64,000 bases of DNA from Nodosilinea sp. PGN35 (GTDB lineage: Bacteria; Cyanobacteriota; Cyanobacteriia; Phormidesmidales; Phormidesmidaceae): NCBI RefSeq assembly GCF_029109325.1, contig NZ_JAQKQJ010000022.1, positions 44,568 through 108,567 of the forward strand, read 5' to 3'. The notes under the pieces are model-generated. The model worked only from the letters and a program-made list of their open reading frames with translations. It was not told the DNA's origin and searched no databases. The position numbers and the translations under genes are program-made. How positions within the stretch are numbered: position 1 is the first letter of the stretch; each line of letters opens with the position of its first letter. Shown one piece after another: positions 54,609 to 63,283 of the stretch.

Positions 54609-55580
54609 ATGACTGCCTATTCTGCCTCCTCTGTTTGCGGCCCGGTGAACCAGGTTACCGTGGTGGGGGCGGGCAACGTGGGCAGCACCCTGGCCCAGCG
54701 CCTGCTGGAGCGCAACCTGGCCAATGTGGTGCTGGTGGACATTGTCGATGGCCGACCTCAGGGAGTTGCTATTGATCTGGGGCAGGCGGCGGGCTGCGAG
54801 GGCCACAACCGCACCATTGTGGGCACCAACGACTACCGAGACACCGCCAACTCAGACATTGTGGTGATTACCGCCGGGCTGCCCCGCCGCCCCGGCATGA
54901 CCCGCGACGACCTCACCCAGGTCAACGGCAAGATTGTGATCAATACCCTGCGCCAGGCTTTGGCCCTGTCGCCCCAGGCCAGCGTGATAGTAGTGACTAA
55001 CCCGCTGGATGTGATGACCTACCTGGCCTGGAAAGCCAGCGACCTGCCCCCCCACCGGGTGATGGGCATGGCCGGAGTGCTCGACTCGGCCCGATTTCAA
55101 ACCTTTGTTGCCTGGGAACTGGGGGTGCCGCCGCGCGATGTCTCGGCCATGGTGCTGGGGGGCCACGGCGACCTGATGGTGCCCCTGCCCAGCTACACCA
55201 CCGTCAACGGCATTCCGGTGGCGGAACTGCTGCCCGCCGACCGGCTGCAAGCGCTGATCGATCGCACCCGCAACGGCGGCGCTGAAATTGTGCAGTTGCT
55301 CAAGCAGGGGGGAGCCTACTACGCGCCCGCCTCCTCGGCCTGCGTCATGGTGGAGTCGATGCTGCTCAACCAGCGGCGCATTTTGCCCCTGGCCGCCCAC
55401 CTCACGGGCCAGTACGGCCTGGATGGTCTGTATCTGGGGGTGCCCTGTCGCCTGGGCCAGGGCGGCGTTGAAGACATTCTAGAACTGTCGCTGACCCCGG
55501 CAGAGCAGGCGGCCTTGGAGCGATCGGCAGCCTCGGTCAAAGAGCAGCTGCCACAGGCCCTAGCCCTGTTAGACTCGTAA
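54609..55580 (+). CDS. mdh: Malate dehydrogenase (LDH-like type)
   Basis: 323 residues from ATG 54609. NAD-binding GAGNVGSTLAQRL is followed by the acidic residue of VDIVDG. The substrate loop PRRPGMTRDDL has Arg where malate enzymes need it (lactate enzymes have Gln), and MVLGGHGDLMVPLP holds the catalytic His. It interconverts malate and oxaloacetate with NAD(H). The open frame extends to 54519, but the upstream codons lack protein character. Confidence 0.94.
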   Translation: MTAYSASSVCGPVNQVTVVGAGNVGSTLAQRLLERNLANVVLVDIVDGRPQGVAIDLGQAAGCEGHNRTIVGTNDYRDTANSDIVVITAGLPRRPGMTRDDLTQVNGKIVINTLRQALALSPQASVIVVTNPLDVMTYLAWKASDLPPHRVMGMAGVLDSARFQTFVAWELGVPPRDVSAMVLGGHGDLMVPLPSYTTVNGIPVAELLPADRLQALIDRTRNGGAEIVQLLKQGGAYYAPASSACVMVESMLLNQRRILPLAAHLTGQYGLDGLYLGVPCRLGQGGVEDILELSLTPAEQAALERSAASVKEQLPQALALLDS

Positions 55581-55607
55581 TTTCTAGGCTGGTCGCAATG
55601 AAGCGCA

Positions 55608-55721
55608 GTACAGCTCTAGCTACTCTGGTTGAACCAATTTCCCTTAAATGTTTAAACGTTTCAACGTTCAAACGCCTCAACGCTTTCTTGAGGTGCTGAC
55701 CAATATGACGGTGGCTATATC
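55608..55721. repeat. Palindromic dispersed element, copy 3
   Basis: The left end is ACAGCTCTAGCTACTCTGGTT and the right end TGACCAATATGACGGTGGCT. The core holds AAACGTTTCAACGTTCAAACG. It is more diverged from the others but keeps the layout and length. It lies just after mdh and before the small peptide gene. Confidence 0.55.
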
Positions 55722-55735
55722 TCGCACAGCCCGTT

Positions 55736-55822
55736 TCAGGCCAGCAGAATAACCAGCAGCAGAAAGCCGAAGACGGAAGCGCCAGACTGCCAGAAAATTT
55801 TAGAAGCGGTGTGGTTGACCAT
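55736..55822 (-). CDS. Tiny membrane peptide (28 aa)
   Basis: It begins MVNHTASKIFWQSGASVF and continues into one hydrophobic helix ending LLLVILLA. GGTGAG lies just upstream of the ATG. A short polar N-terminus with a single helix is the form of the low-molecular-mass subunits of photosystems, cytochrome b6f and NDH-1, but it does not match the ones I know (PetN, PsbM, PsbX, PsaM, Psb30). It is too small to be sure. If real it should sit in a membrane with its N-terminus in the cytoplasm or lumen. Confidence 0.5.
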   Translation of the reverse strand: MVNHTASKIFWQSGASVFGFLLLVILLA

Positions 55823-56028
55823 GACTCTCACCTTACGGGCTAAGGATAGAAACACTGTGTGGTCTAAGCATTCCCAAATCTAACCTTAGAATCTTTGGGA
55901 TTTAGACTACCAGGCTCTACTCTCACTGTAGGTCTCTGGGCCTAGACCTGCCGCAATGGATGTGCCACAACTCCGGTGATTCTAGCGCCCAGCGGCGGTG
56001 ACCTCGATCAGCTGTTTCGTCAAATGCT

Positions 56029-57381
56029 ATGAATTCAACCGCCCTGCCCGAGTTTTTGCAGCGCTCTGCCGCCCACTACTGGCTGCAAAATGCCCGCCTG
56101 CCCCTGGCCTGCGTCGATGGGTCGGTAGAGTGGAAAACGGCGATCGCCGCCCTAGCCGCCCCCCCCATCTCAGAAGAACTGGTCGCCGCTCACCTAGAAA
56201 TCCAGGAGGGGCGGGTTGCGGCGATAATTCCGGCCAGCCAGCCCCTTGACCCCGACCAGCCCGCCTGGGATCTGCGCCAGGGCATGGTGTGGCCCTGCTT
56301 TGCCGACTGCCACACCCATTTGGACAAGGGCCAGACCTGGTTTCGCAGCCCCAACCCCGACGGCACCTTTGACTCAGCCCTAAAGGCTGCCGAGGCCGAT
56401 CACCGCAACTGGAGCGCTGAAGATCTCTACCCCCGCATGGGCTTTGGCCTGCGGTGCAGCTATGCCCACGGCACCCAGGCCGTCAGAACCCATCTGGATT
56501 GTCTAGACGGGCAGGAGCGGGTGAGCTTTGCGGTCTTTGATCGGCTGCGGCAGGAGTGGGCGGGCAAAATTGCCCTTCAGGCGGTGTGTCTGGTGTCAAT
56601 GGACTACTATGACCGCCCCGAAGCCGAAAGCCTGGCGGATACCGTTGCCCAGTACGACGGCGTTTTAGGCGGGGTGATCTATCCCCAACCCGGTCTGGAG
56701 GCCCAGATCGATCGCGCCTTTGAGCTGGCCGAGGCGCGGGGGCTTGACCTCGACTTTCATGCCGATGAGAGCCTGAATCCCGAGGCAGAGGGCCTGCGGG
56801 TGGTGGCCGAAACCAAGCTGCGGCGCGGGTTTCAGGGTAAGGTGAACTGTGGCCACTGCTGTAGTCTGTCGGTGCAGGGGGGCGATCGCGCCACCGACAC
56901 CCTGGCCCTGCTCAAGCAGGCTGACATCAGCGTGGTCAGCCTGCCGATGTGCAACCTCTACCTGCAAGATCGCCAGCCGGGCCGTATGCCCCGCTATCGC
57001 GGCGTCACCCTGCTGCCGGAACTGCGCCAGTTTGAGGTGGCGGTGGCCCTGGCCAGCGACAACTGCCGCGACGCCTTCTTTGCCTACGGCGACCACGACA
57101 TGGTGGAAGTCTTTACCCAGTCGGTGCGCATTGGCCACCTCGATCGCCCCATCGGCGACTGGCCCCAGGCGGTGACCCGCACCCCGGCCCAGACCATGGG
57201 GCTCGATATCGGGCTGCTGGGGGTGGATCGCCCCGCCGACCTGGTGGTGTTTAAAGCCCGCAGCTTTAGCGAGCTGCTGGCGCGGCCCCAGGGCGATCGC
57301 GTGGTAATTCGCAATGGCCGCCCCATCGACACCACCCTGCCCGACTACGCCGAACTCGATGCCCTGGTGGGTATCGCCTAG
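56029..57381 (+). CDS. Cytosine deaminase-like amidohydrolase
   Basis: 450 residues. Metal-binding motifs of the amidohydrolase barrel appear in order: FADCHTHLDKGQTW, LDFHADESLNPEA, VNCGHCCSLS and ASDNCRDAFFAYGDHDMVEVF. The HTHLDK form and the ending TRTPAQTMGLD and RPADLVVFKARSF fit the cytosine/isoguanine deaminase (CodA-like) group. An N-terminal ~50-residue segment before the usual start is a mild extension. The likely reaction is cytosine to uracil plus ammonia, but related proteins deaminate other bases. Confidence 0.86.
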   Translation: MNSTALPEFLQRSAAHYWLQNARLPLACVDGSVEWKTAIAALAAPPISEELVAAHLEIQEGRVAAIIPASQPLDPDQPAWDLRQGMVWPCFADCHTHLDKGQTWFRSPNPDGTFDSALKAAEADHRNWSAEDLYPRMGFGLRCSYAHGTQAVRTHLDCLDGQERVSFAVFDRLRQEWAGKIALQAVCLVSMDYYDRPEAESLADTVAQYDGVLGGVIYPQPGLEAQIDRAFELAEARGLDLDFHADESLNPEAEGLRVVAETKLRRGFQGKVNCGHCCSLSVQGGDRATDTLALLKQADISVVSLPMCNLYLQDRQPGRMPRYRGVTLLPELRQFEVAVALASDNCRDAFFAYGDHDMVEVFTQSVRIGHLDRPIGDWPQAVTRTPAQTMGLDIGLLGVDRPADLVVFKARSFSELLARPQGDRVVIRNGRPIDTTLPDYAELDALVGIA

Positions 57382-57568
57382 CCCGCCCCAACCAGGAAAA
57401 CCGAACTTCCTGCGGGCGTGGGGTTTGCTACGCTAAATCCATAGGTAGACGCTGGTCTGGGGAACTGGCCGCAGCCCCCTCTGGCCGAGTTGACTACACC
57501 GGAGTTGATTGAGCCAGAGTTGACTACAATAGTCGCCAGCTTGAGCGCGGGTTTTTAGGAGGACAGGA

Positions 57569-58552
57569 ATGGCTGCTACGGGCTTTAAAGACTACTACGC
57601 GGTGCTGGGGGTCAGTCGCACGGCAAGTGCCGACGAGATTAAACAGTCGTTTCGCAAGCTGGCCCGCAAGTACCACCCCGACGTCAACCCCGACGACAAA
57701 GCCGCCGAGGCCAAATTTAAAGAGGTGAGCGAAGCCTACGAGGTGCTCTCCGACGCCGACAAGCGCAAAAAGTACGACCAGTACGGCCAGTACTGGCAGC
57801 AGGCCAGCCGCGCCGGGGCCGGCACCCCCTACGGCAGCCCCGGCGACATGGGCGGCTTTGACTTTAGCAACTACGGCAGCTTTGACGAGTTCATCAACGA
57901 GCTGCTGGGTCGTTTTGCTACCCCCGGTGGCGGCAGCGCCCGCTCCTATCCCTACGGAACGCCAGGGGGCGGGGCGGGCGGCCCTGGCTTTGGCTACGAA
58001 ACCGCTCCCTCCCAGTCCTTTGATCAAGAGGCCAGCATTCGCCTGACCTTCGGCGAAGCCTTCAACGGGGCTCAGAAACGGCTGCGCATTGGCAACGACA
58101 GCGTCGATGTGCGGATTCCGCCGGGGGTCAAGCAGGGCAGCAAAATTCGCCTCAAGGGCAAGGGGCCGATGAACCCCTACAGCAAGCAGCCCGCCGACAT
58201 TTACCTGGTGGTGCAGCTAGAGGGCCACAGCTTTTACACCCTGGAGGGCGACAGCCTCACCGCCGAGGTGCCCATCACCCCCGACGAGGCGGTGCTGGGG
58301 GGCAAGATTGACGTGCCCACCCCCGACGGCAGCGTGACCATGAATCTGCCTGCGGCGGTGCGATCGGGCCAAACCCTGCGGCTGCGGGGTAAGGGCTGGC
58401 CCCGACCCAAGGGCGATCGCGGCGACCTGCTGATCAAAGTTGTGATTACGCCGCCCACCAGCCTCAGCGACACCGAGCGCCAGCTCTACGAACAAATCCG
58501 CGACGGTCGCACCACCAACCCCCGCCAAAGCCTGGCCAATACGCGACTGTAG
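57569..58552 (+). CDS. DnaJ/CbpA-type co-chaperone
   Basis: 327 residues. The J domain (about 7-73) has KYHPDVNPD with the HPD motif. A Gly/Ala-rich linker (about 80-150) leads directly to the two C-terminal substrate-binding barrels (about 155-310: SIRLTFGEAFNGAQKRLRI, VRIPPGVKQGSKIRLKGKG). There is no zinc finger, so it is a type II (CbpA-like) J protein. It stimulates DnaK. AGGAGG stands eight bases before the ATG, the strongest ribosome site in this part of the window. Confidence 0.95.
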   Translation: MAATGFKDYYAVLGVSRTASADEIKQSFRKLARKYHPDVNPDDKAAEAKFKEVSEAYEVLSDADKRKKYDQYGQYWQQASRAGAGTPYGSPGDMGGFDFSNYGSFDEFINELLGRFATPGGGSARSYPYGTPGGGAGGPGFGYETAPSQSFDQEASIRLTFGEAFNGAQKRLRIGNDSVDVRIPPGVKQGSKIRLKGKGPMNPYSKQPADIYLVVQLEGHSFYTLEGDSLTAEVPITPDEAVLGGKIDVPTPDGSVTMNLPAAVRSGQTLRLRGKGWPRPKGDRGDLLIKVVITPPTSLSDTERQLYEQIRDGRTTNPRQSLANTRL

Positions 58553-58584
58553 AACTGCGACGGTAAAACGGGGTTGCGATCGCA

Positions 58585-58692
58585 ATATAGCTATAGCCAG
58601 TCTGGTTAAGACAGAATCCTCAGAAACGTTCGAACGTTCAAACGTTTCTGAGGATTCTGATTGTTCCAACCCAGGTGACTATGGCTGTATCT
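58585..58692. repeat. Palindromic dispersed element, copy 4 (most intact)
   Basis: The centre, 58612-58659, is a 48-base near-perfect palindrome: CAGAATCCTCAGAAACGTT, then CGAACGTTCA, then AACGTTTCTGAGGATTCTG. The flanks ATAGCTATAGCCAGTCTGGTT and AACCCAGGTGACTATGGCTGT are imperfect inverted repeats. The whole matches copy 1 at 4223. Confidence 0.85.
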
Positions 58693-58766
58693 CAATATCG
58701 CAATAAAAAAATTCCCAGGATTCCTCTCTTTTCAGGGAACCCTGGGGCTAGCTTAGCCGAGACAGC

Positions 58767-59297
58767 CTATAGGTCTTCAGCTCGGTTGAGATCGCCGTAG
58801 AGCAAACCCAACAGTGCGCCGCAGCCCAGCAGCTTAACGGCTTCTAAGCCAAAGTACAGCCCGTGCATCTGGTTCATTGCGCCGGGTATCTCAACGGTGG
58901 TGGCGAAGGGATCTAGCGCCGCACCCAGGGCACCCATGGCCGGTGCTACGGCGTAGGTGAGCACCAGGGTCAGAGCCAACAGGCCGAGCCCTAATTCCAC
59001 AGCCCAGCGGCTGCGCAAGCCGCTGGCCTCGACCGGGCGCTGGGGGCGAGACTGCCGAGCCGCCAGCAGTCCGGTCAAAATGACGCCAGCGCAGAGCAGC
59101 TCCAGGCGATTAAACACCCAAAACATGGCGTAGCCCGCCGAGCCAAAGTCGGGCTGGCTCATCATGCCGCCGACAAACAGCCCCGGCATAATGACAAAAT
59201 CCATCAGCAGGCTGCTGCTGAACCAAAACATCAGCGCAAACAAAACCGCCCCGACCCAGGGGGTGGTTTTAGCGGTGGGGTGAGATAGCGAATTCAT
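58767..59297 (-). CDS. Four-helix membrane protein (DUF4149-like)
   Basis: 176 residues from ATG 59297 (MNSLSHPTAKTTPW). Four hydrophobic segments: about 18-42, 58-80, 95-118 and 145-168. The pattern FALMFWFSSSLLMDFVIMPGLF, then NRLELLCAGVIL, then ALDPFATTVEIPGAMNQMHGLYFGLEAVKLL resembles DUF4149/TMEM205-like proteins. Function unknown. The frame is open to 59375, but that part is probably untranslated. Confidence 0.7.
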   Translation of the reverse strand: MNSLSHPTAKTTPWVGAVLFALMFWFSSSLLMDFVIMPGLFVGGMMSQPDFGSAGYAMFWVFNRLELLCAGVILTGLLAARQSRPQRPVEASGLRSRWAVELGLGLLALTLVLTYAVAPAMGALGAALDPFATTVEIPGAMNQMHGLYFGLEAVKLLGCGALLGLLYGDLNRAEDL

Positions 59298-59652
59298 GGA
59301 TATAGGCCCTGTGAACAGTGGGATTAGGTATCGGAGAGGGAACTCATGATTTTGGCTGAGTTCCTTATGTATCAATGATTTCAGCCTAGCGAACTTTATT
59401 GGCCGCCCGTGTGAATTATTCTTTCGGCGCTGCGGTTTTCACGCCGTCGTTACGTTGCTACATGGAAGCCAAAGGCCCTGGAGTACGGCACTTTGAGGCG
59501 ATCCTAAGGAGCTTTCAGCCACGTCTAGCGAGAAAAAACGTAATCTCTCGTTATGGACAGCAACAGTCTCCACGGCCATCAACAGCGGTGTGCACCACTA
59601 CAACTATGACCCTAGAGCTGGCTTCTTCTAAACTTCCTCAAGTTCTAGACCC
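59298..59652. other. Intergenic region, no supported gene
   Basis: An 85-codon frame on the plus strand (59399-59656) has no ribosome site or protein character. I see no repeat or RNA-like fold. The promoter of the DUF4149-like gene should lie at the left side. Confidence 0.4.
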
Positions 59653-59967
59653 CTAGGGAAACCGACACACCACCTGCCCCACAATCTGCGGCCAGGGCAC
59701 CAGACCAAACTCCCGACTGTCGGAGCTAGCCGCAGCATTGAGCCCTTGCAAGAAACAGCCGTCCTCATCCACATAGACCACCCATTTGATCAGCCGCAGG
59801 CCCGGCTGGCGAGGATGGTAGGCCACCACTAAATCCCCCGGCTGCGGCCGCCGCTGACGGTAGGCCCAGGGGTCAATCAACACTTCCGTACCGGGCTCTA
59901 GCAGCGGCAGCATCGACTCCCCTACAATGCGAAACCGCCGCCGCTGACGCCATAGCCACAACACCAT
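59653..59967 (-). CDS. sodX: Nickel superoxide dismutase maturation protease
   Basis: 104 residues from ATG 59967 (MVLWLWRQRRRF). It is a small S26 signal-peptidase-like enzyme: FRIVGESMLPLLEPGTEVLI carries the nucleophilic Ser and LRLIKWVVYVDEDG the general-base Lys. Such proteins (SodX/CbiX-named protease) cleave the N-terminal leader of nickel superoxide dismutase so that the new N-terminal His can bind nickel. The sodN gene lies directly upstream on the same strand, which supports the call. The open frame extends further, through low-complexity DNA, so the ATG at 59967 is preferred. Confidence 0.86.
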   Translation of the reverse strand: MVLWLWRQRRRFRIVGESMLPLLEPGTEVLIDPWAYRQRRPQPGDLVVAYHPRQPGLRLIKWVVYVDEDGCFLQGLNAAASSDSREFGLVPWPQIVGQVVCRFP

Positions 59968-60044
59968 ATCGGTGAGCTGACTATGACGCAACTGCGACGG
60001 CGGCGGGCACGGCGGGGAAATCACGGCGGGGAAGGTGGGAAGAA

Positions 60045-60130
60045 GGAAGATGGGGAAGGTAAGAAAAGTGAGAAGGGTAAGGGATAAAGACTCTCCCGTC
60101 TCCCCCACCTCCCTCATCCCCCCATCTTCC
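60045..60130. repeat. Purine/pyrimidine-biased inverted repeat between sodN and sodX
   Basis: GGAAGATGGGG (60045-60055) is the perfect complement of CCCCATCTTCC (60120-60130). The interior is strongly biased: AAGGTAAGAAAAGTGAGAAG on one side, CTCTCCCGTCTCCCCCACCT on the other. A hairpin here could lower sodX expression relative to sodN. Confidence 0.6.
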
Positions 60131-60149
60131 TCACCTTTTCTATCTCTCT

Positions 60150-60623
60150 CTAACTCGCGGTGTACCAGGACACATCCCGGTTCTTGGTGGCCCAGAACAT
60201 GGTGTGGACTTTCTGCACCGCTTCCATCAGTTCGGTGGCGTGCTGCACGCTGACTTCGACCTTGCAGGCGGAGCAGAGCTTGGCGGCTTTCCAAAAGGTG
60301 TCGTGCAGGTCGGGGAACTGCTCGAGGTGCACGGGCTTGAAGTAGTCAGTCCACAGAACCAGCAGTTCGTCTTTGGCAATCTGGGCCTGCTCTTCTTTAA
60401 TGGCGGTGTAGCGGGCAAAGGTGTTGTGGTAAGCCACAGAAGCCGCTTTATCGCCACTGGCTGGAGTCTCGAGATCCACCAGCTTTTTGGTCATTGACAG
60501 TACTGCCTCGGCGGCCACGCGGGCCGAAGAGGGGTCGTAAACGCCGCAGGGGCCATCGCAGTGGGCGTGTACCGCTGCGGCGGGGAACCATGCCTGTAGC
60601 TTGGCGATCGCTTGGTTGAGCAT
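60150..60623 (-). CDS. sodN: Nickel superoxide dismutase
   Basis: 157 residues from ATG 60623, with AGGA seven bases upstream. The nickel hook HCDGPCGVYDP begins at residue 21, so maturation would remove 20 residues (cut between Ala20 and His21) and free His1, Cys2 and Cys6 of the mature protein. The rest is the usual four-helix bundle (KKLVDLETPASGDKAASVAYHNTFARYTAIKEEQA in pieces). It removes superoxide in the cytosol or periplasmic side; cyanobacterial forms are generally cytosolic. The protease gene sodX follows on the same strand. Confidence 0.96.
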   Translation of the reverse strand: MLNQAIAKLQAWFPAAAVHAHCDGPCGVYDPSSARVAAEAVLSMTKKLVDLETPASGDKAASVAYHNTFARYTAIKEEQAQIAKDELLVLWTDYFKPVHLEQFPDLHDTFWKAAKLCSACKVEVSVQHATELMEAVQKVHTMFWATKNRDVSWYTAS

Positions 60624-60914
60624 AATCATCCTGGTAGTGAATGGAAATACGGGCAAAAACGTGAATTTTATTGCGCCTGACCTCAGCGGTCCCCATTGTC
60701 CCAGCGGGTTATATCCCTATGCCGGGTAGGGGGATAGGCCAGGCTACGTCTCATATTGTTAACGCTATTGAACCCTTCTGCAACCTTCAGCCCTTCCACA
60801 GGCGACAGATGCTGTCGCAGAGCTTGTGGCCTGAGGGCTACGCCGGAGCCCAATTAAGTACACCTGTACGGCTATACTCCCTAGAAACGGGTCGTTTACC
60901 TGGAATTTTTAGCT

Positions 60915-61979
60915 ATGGCGTTTTTCCCCACTCGTCTTTTCTCCACTCGTTCTTGGAAAATGCGGTGCTGGAGCCGACCGCTGGCGCTGATGGCTTTGGG
61001 GATAGGTTTGACCGGCTGCGGCGACCTGCTGCTGCTGGTCAGTGGCTGGGTAACTTCGGCAGATCTCTCCACCCTGCCGCCCTGCGTCGATGACGACTGC
61101 AACTGCGGCGATTTCGCCAGCCAGCCCCAGGCCCAAAGGGTGCTCGATGCCTTTGCGGGCGACCCCTACGACCTCGACGGCGACGGCAATGGTCGCGCCT
61201 GTGAACGGCTGCCCGCCGCGCTGCCCGCCGCTGATCCCCCCGCACCGCCCTCCAGCAATCCCCACCTGGTGCTGGGCAACCCCAGTCAGGCTGCTACCGC
61301 CAACCCCAACAACTATCTGATGCAGCGCCATCAGTATGTGCTGAGCTACAGCCGCGATCGCAGAGGGCTCAACTGGGCCAGTTGGGAAGTCGATGCCGCC
61401 TGGCTAGGGACTACCGACCGTCAAGACAACTTCCGCCCCGATGGGGCGCTGCCCGCCGGGTTTTACCAGGTCACCCCTGACGACTACCGGGGCAGCGGCT
61501 ACGATCGCGGCCACATGGTGCCCTCGGGCGATCGCACCGGCAGCGTCGGCGACAACGCCGCCACCTTTTTGATGACTAACATTCTTCCCCAGGCTCCCGA
61601 TAACAACCGTGGCCCCTGGCGAGAACTGGAAGAATACGGGCGATCGCTGGTCTACCAGTACGACCAAAGCCTGCACATCATGGCCGGGGCCTACGGCAGC
61701 CAGGGGAGCGTAGGTAACCAAGCCATTGTCATACCCTCCCGCCTGTGGAAAATTATTGTGGTTTACGACCGTCTGGCCGACGGTGGCTTAGGTATTGGCA
61801 GCGATACCCAAGTAATTGCCGTAGATCTGCCCAACACCAACCAGGTTGGCCCCGATTGGCGTCGTTACCAAACCTCAGTTCAGCGCATTGAGGTGGCGAC
61901 GGGCCACAGCTTTTTTGAAACTCTGCCTCCCGAGCTTCAAGTCATTCTCAAGGCTCAGATCAGCGATGTACTCCCTTAA
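60915..61979 (+). CDS. DNA/RNA non-specific endonuclease, lipoprotein with excalibur-like domain
   Basis: 354 residues. A signal sequence ends in the lipobox LTGC (Cys35). Residues ~55-95 contain DDDCNCGDFAS and DPYDLDGDGNGRACE, an excalibur-type calcium-binding domain. The nuclease domain (about 120-350) has the catalytic DRGHMVPSGDR (Asp197 to His200) and ATFLMTNILPQ with the metal-binding Asn. It should be an outer or periplasmic nuclease like Anabaena NucA, which degrades external DNA and RNA. The ATG at 60915 is used; an ATG at 60960 is possible. Confidence 0.93.
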   Translation: MAFFPTRLFSTRSWKMRCWSRPLALMALGIGLTGCGDLLLLVSGWVTSADLSTLPPCVDDDCNCGDFASQPQAQRVLDAFAGDPYDLDGDGNGRACERLPAALPAADPPAPPSSNPHLVLGNPSQAATANPNNYLMQRHQYVLSYSRDRRGLNWASWEVDAAWLGTTDRQDNFRPDGALPAGFYQVTPDDYRGSGYDRGHMVPSGDRTGSVGDNAATFLMTNILPQAPDNNRGPWRELEEYGRSLVYQYDQSLHIMAGAYGSQGSVGNQAIVIPSRLWKIIVVYDRLADGGLGIGSDTQVIAVDLPNTNQVGPDWRRYQTSVQRIEVATGHSFFETLPPELQVILKAQISDVLP

Positions 61980-62417
61980 ATCAGACCCCACATTCCAGAA
62001 TGGAGAGTTAACGCCTATACTATAGGAATAGATAAAGATAACTTTAGGGTTAATTAGTATGGCATCAAAACTAAATATATTTAGAACGGTCAGGCTCTGA
62101 CCTCGATTGCAGAGTGGCTTCATCCCAGAGTTCCCCGAGTGTTTGTGGATACCTGAGGGGGCTGAAAACTGGTTTTTACTATAAATTTAGCGGTCGTTTT
62201 TATCTTTAAACGAGGCGAATGGCTAGATTTTTGGGGTGGAAGCGGCTACACTCTTAGCCTCAGTTCTGTGTCAGTTCTGTGAATAGACGGTTTGGCTAGA
62301 CTAGCGTCTTATTGGGTAAGACTGTACCTCTGAGTTGGTAATGGGCTTGCTTCGCTGACCAAAGTTAGCATCTACACCGCTTACAAAATAGATGACTCGT
62401 TAAGTTGATTACTATTA
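61980..62417. other. Intergenic region before the NYN gene
   Basis: AT-rich, with no supported gene, repeat or strong hairpin. The promoter of the NYN gene should lie in its right part. Confidence 0.4.
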
Positions 62418-62945
62418 ATGTTTATGGCTAATAGATACGGTTTGAAACGCTTGTCGATCTTTGTAGACGGCAACAATATGTTCTATGCTCAGCAGAAAAA
62501 CGGCTGGTTTTTTGACCCCAAGCGAGTACTTGAATATTTTCTCAACTTGGATGGCGGTGCCACCTTGGTCAATGCCTTTTGGTACACCGGCCTCAAAGAT
62601 CCGCAGGATCAGCGTGGGTTTCGCGACGCGCTAATTAGCCTAGGCTACACCGTGCGAACCAAAATTCTCAAAGAATACTACGACGATACTTCGGGGCGCT
62701 ATTCCCAAAAGGCTAACCTGGACATCGAAATCGCCATCGACATGTTCAACACGGTGGATCAGTACGATGAGGTGGTGCTCTTTAGTGGCGACGGTGACTT
62801 TGAGCGAGCCATTGAGCTGCTGCGCTCTAAAAACACCCACATCACCGTGGTCTCGACCGAGGGCATGATTGCTCGAGAGCTACGCAACGCTACCGATCGC
62901 TATATCGATCTCAACAGCGTTCGTAAGTTCATTGAGAAAGACTGA
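62418..62945 (+). CDS. NYN domain protein, LabA-like
   Basis: 175 residues. LSIFVDGNNMFYAQQKNGWFF carries the first catalytic Asp, NLDIEIAIDMFN the second, and EVVLFSGDGDFERAIELL the SGDGDF motif of the NYN/PIN-like RNase fold. HITVVSTEGMIARELRNATDRYIDL is typical of the LabA/DUF88 group. LabA in Synechococcus acts in circadian output from KaiC; whether this copy does is not known. Probably a metal-dependent RNase. A second ATG lies two codons in (62424). Confidence 0.9.
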   Translation: MFMANRYGLKRLSIFVDGNNMFYAQQKNGWFFDPKRVLEYFLNLDGGATLVNAFWYTGLKDPQDQRGFRDALISLGYTVRTKILKEYYDDTSGRYSQKANLDIEIAIDMFNTVDQYDEVVLFSGDGDFERAIELLRSKNTHITVVSTEGMIARELRNATDRYIDLNSVRKFIEKD

Positions 62946-63054
62946 GCAGCCCGGTAACCTGGGGCGGAGTTACCCCGCCCCAGCGGACTCACTCCAGAGG
63001 CGCGTTCGTGCGATCGCTCGATCCTGTTATACTTATTGACTGTGAATATCTCTC

Positions 63055-63126
63055 GCCGATGTGGCTCAGTGGTAGAGCACTCGATTCGTAATCGAGCGGT
63101 CGCGGGTTCAAATCCCGCCATCGGCT
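63055..63126 (+). tRNA. tRNA-Thr (anticodon CGU)
   Basis: 72 bases forming a full cloverleaf: acceptor GCCGATG/CATCGGC, D arm with GGCTCAGTGGTAGAGC, anticodon stem CTCGA/TCGAG with loop TTCGTAA (anticodon CGT at 63087-63089), and T arm GCGGG-TTCAAAT-CCCGC. The discriminator is T and no CCA is encoded. TATACT about 25 bases upstream could be its -10 element. Confidence 0.96.
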
Positions 63127-63283
63127 TTCTGTAAAAACAGGCGTTTCGCGCATCTAGCAAGGGTTTCAGGGCTCGTGGCTCGACCAGTGCTCAAATTGCG
63201 TTGGGCGTTTTTGGGGGTAATTAGGCAGGTTTGACACCCAAATTGAGATAAAGATTGAGATGAAAGTACGTTGGTACTAAAGA

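Noticed and set aside
59399..59656. 85-codon plus-strand open frame
   Set aside because: No ribosome site, starts with a non-ATG codon context, and no protein-like pattern.
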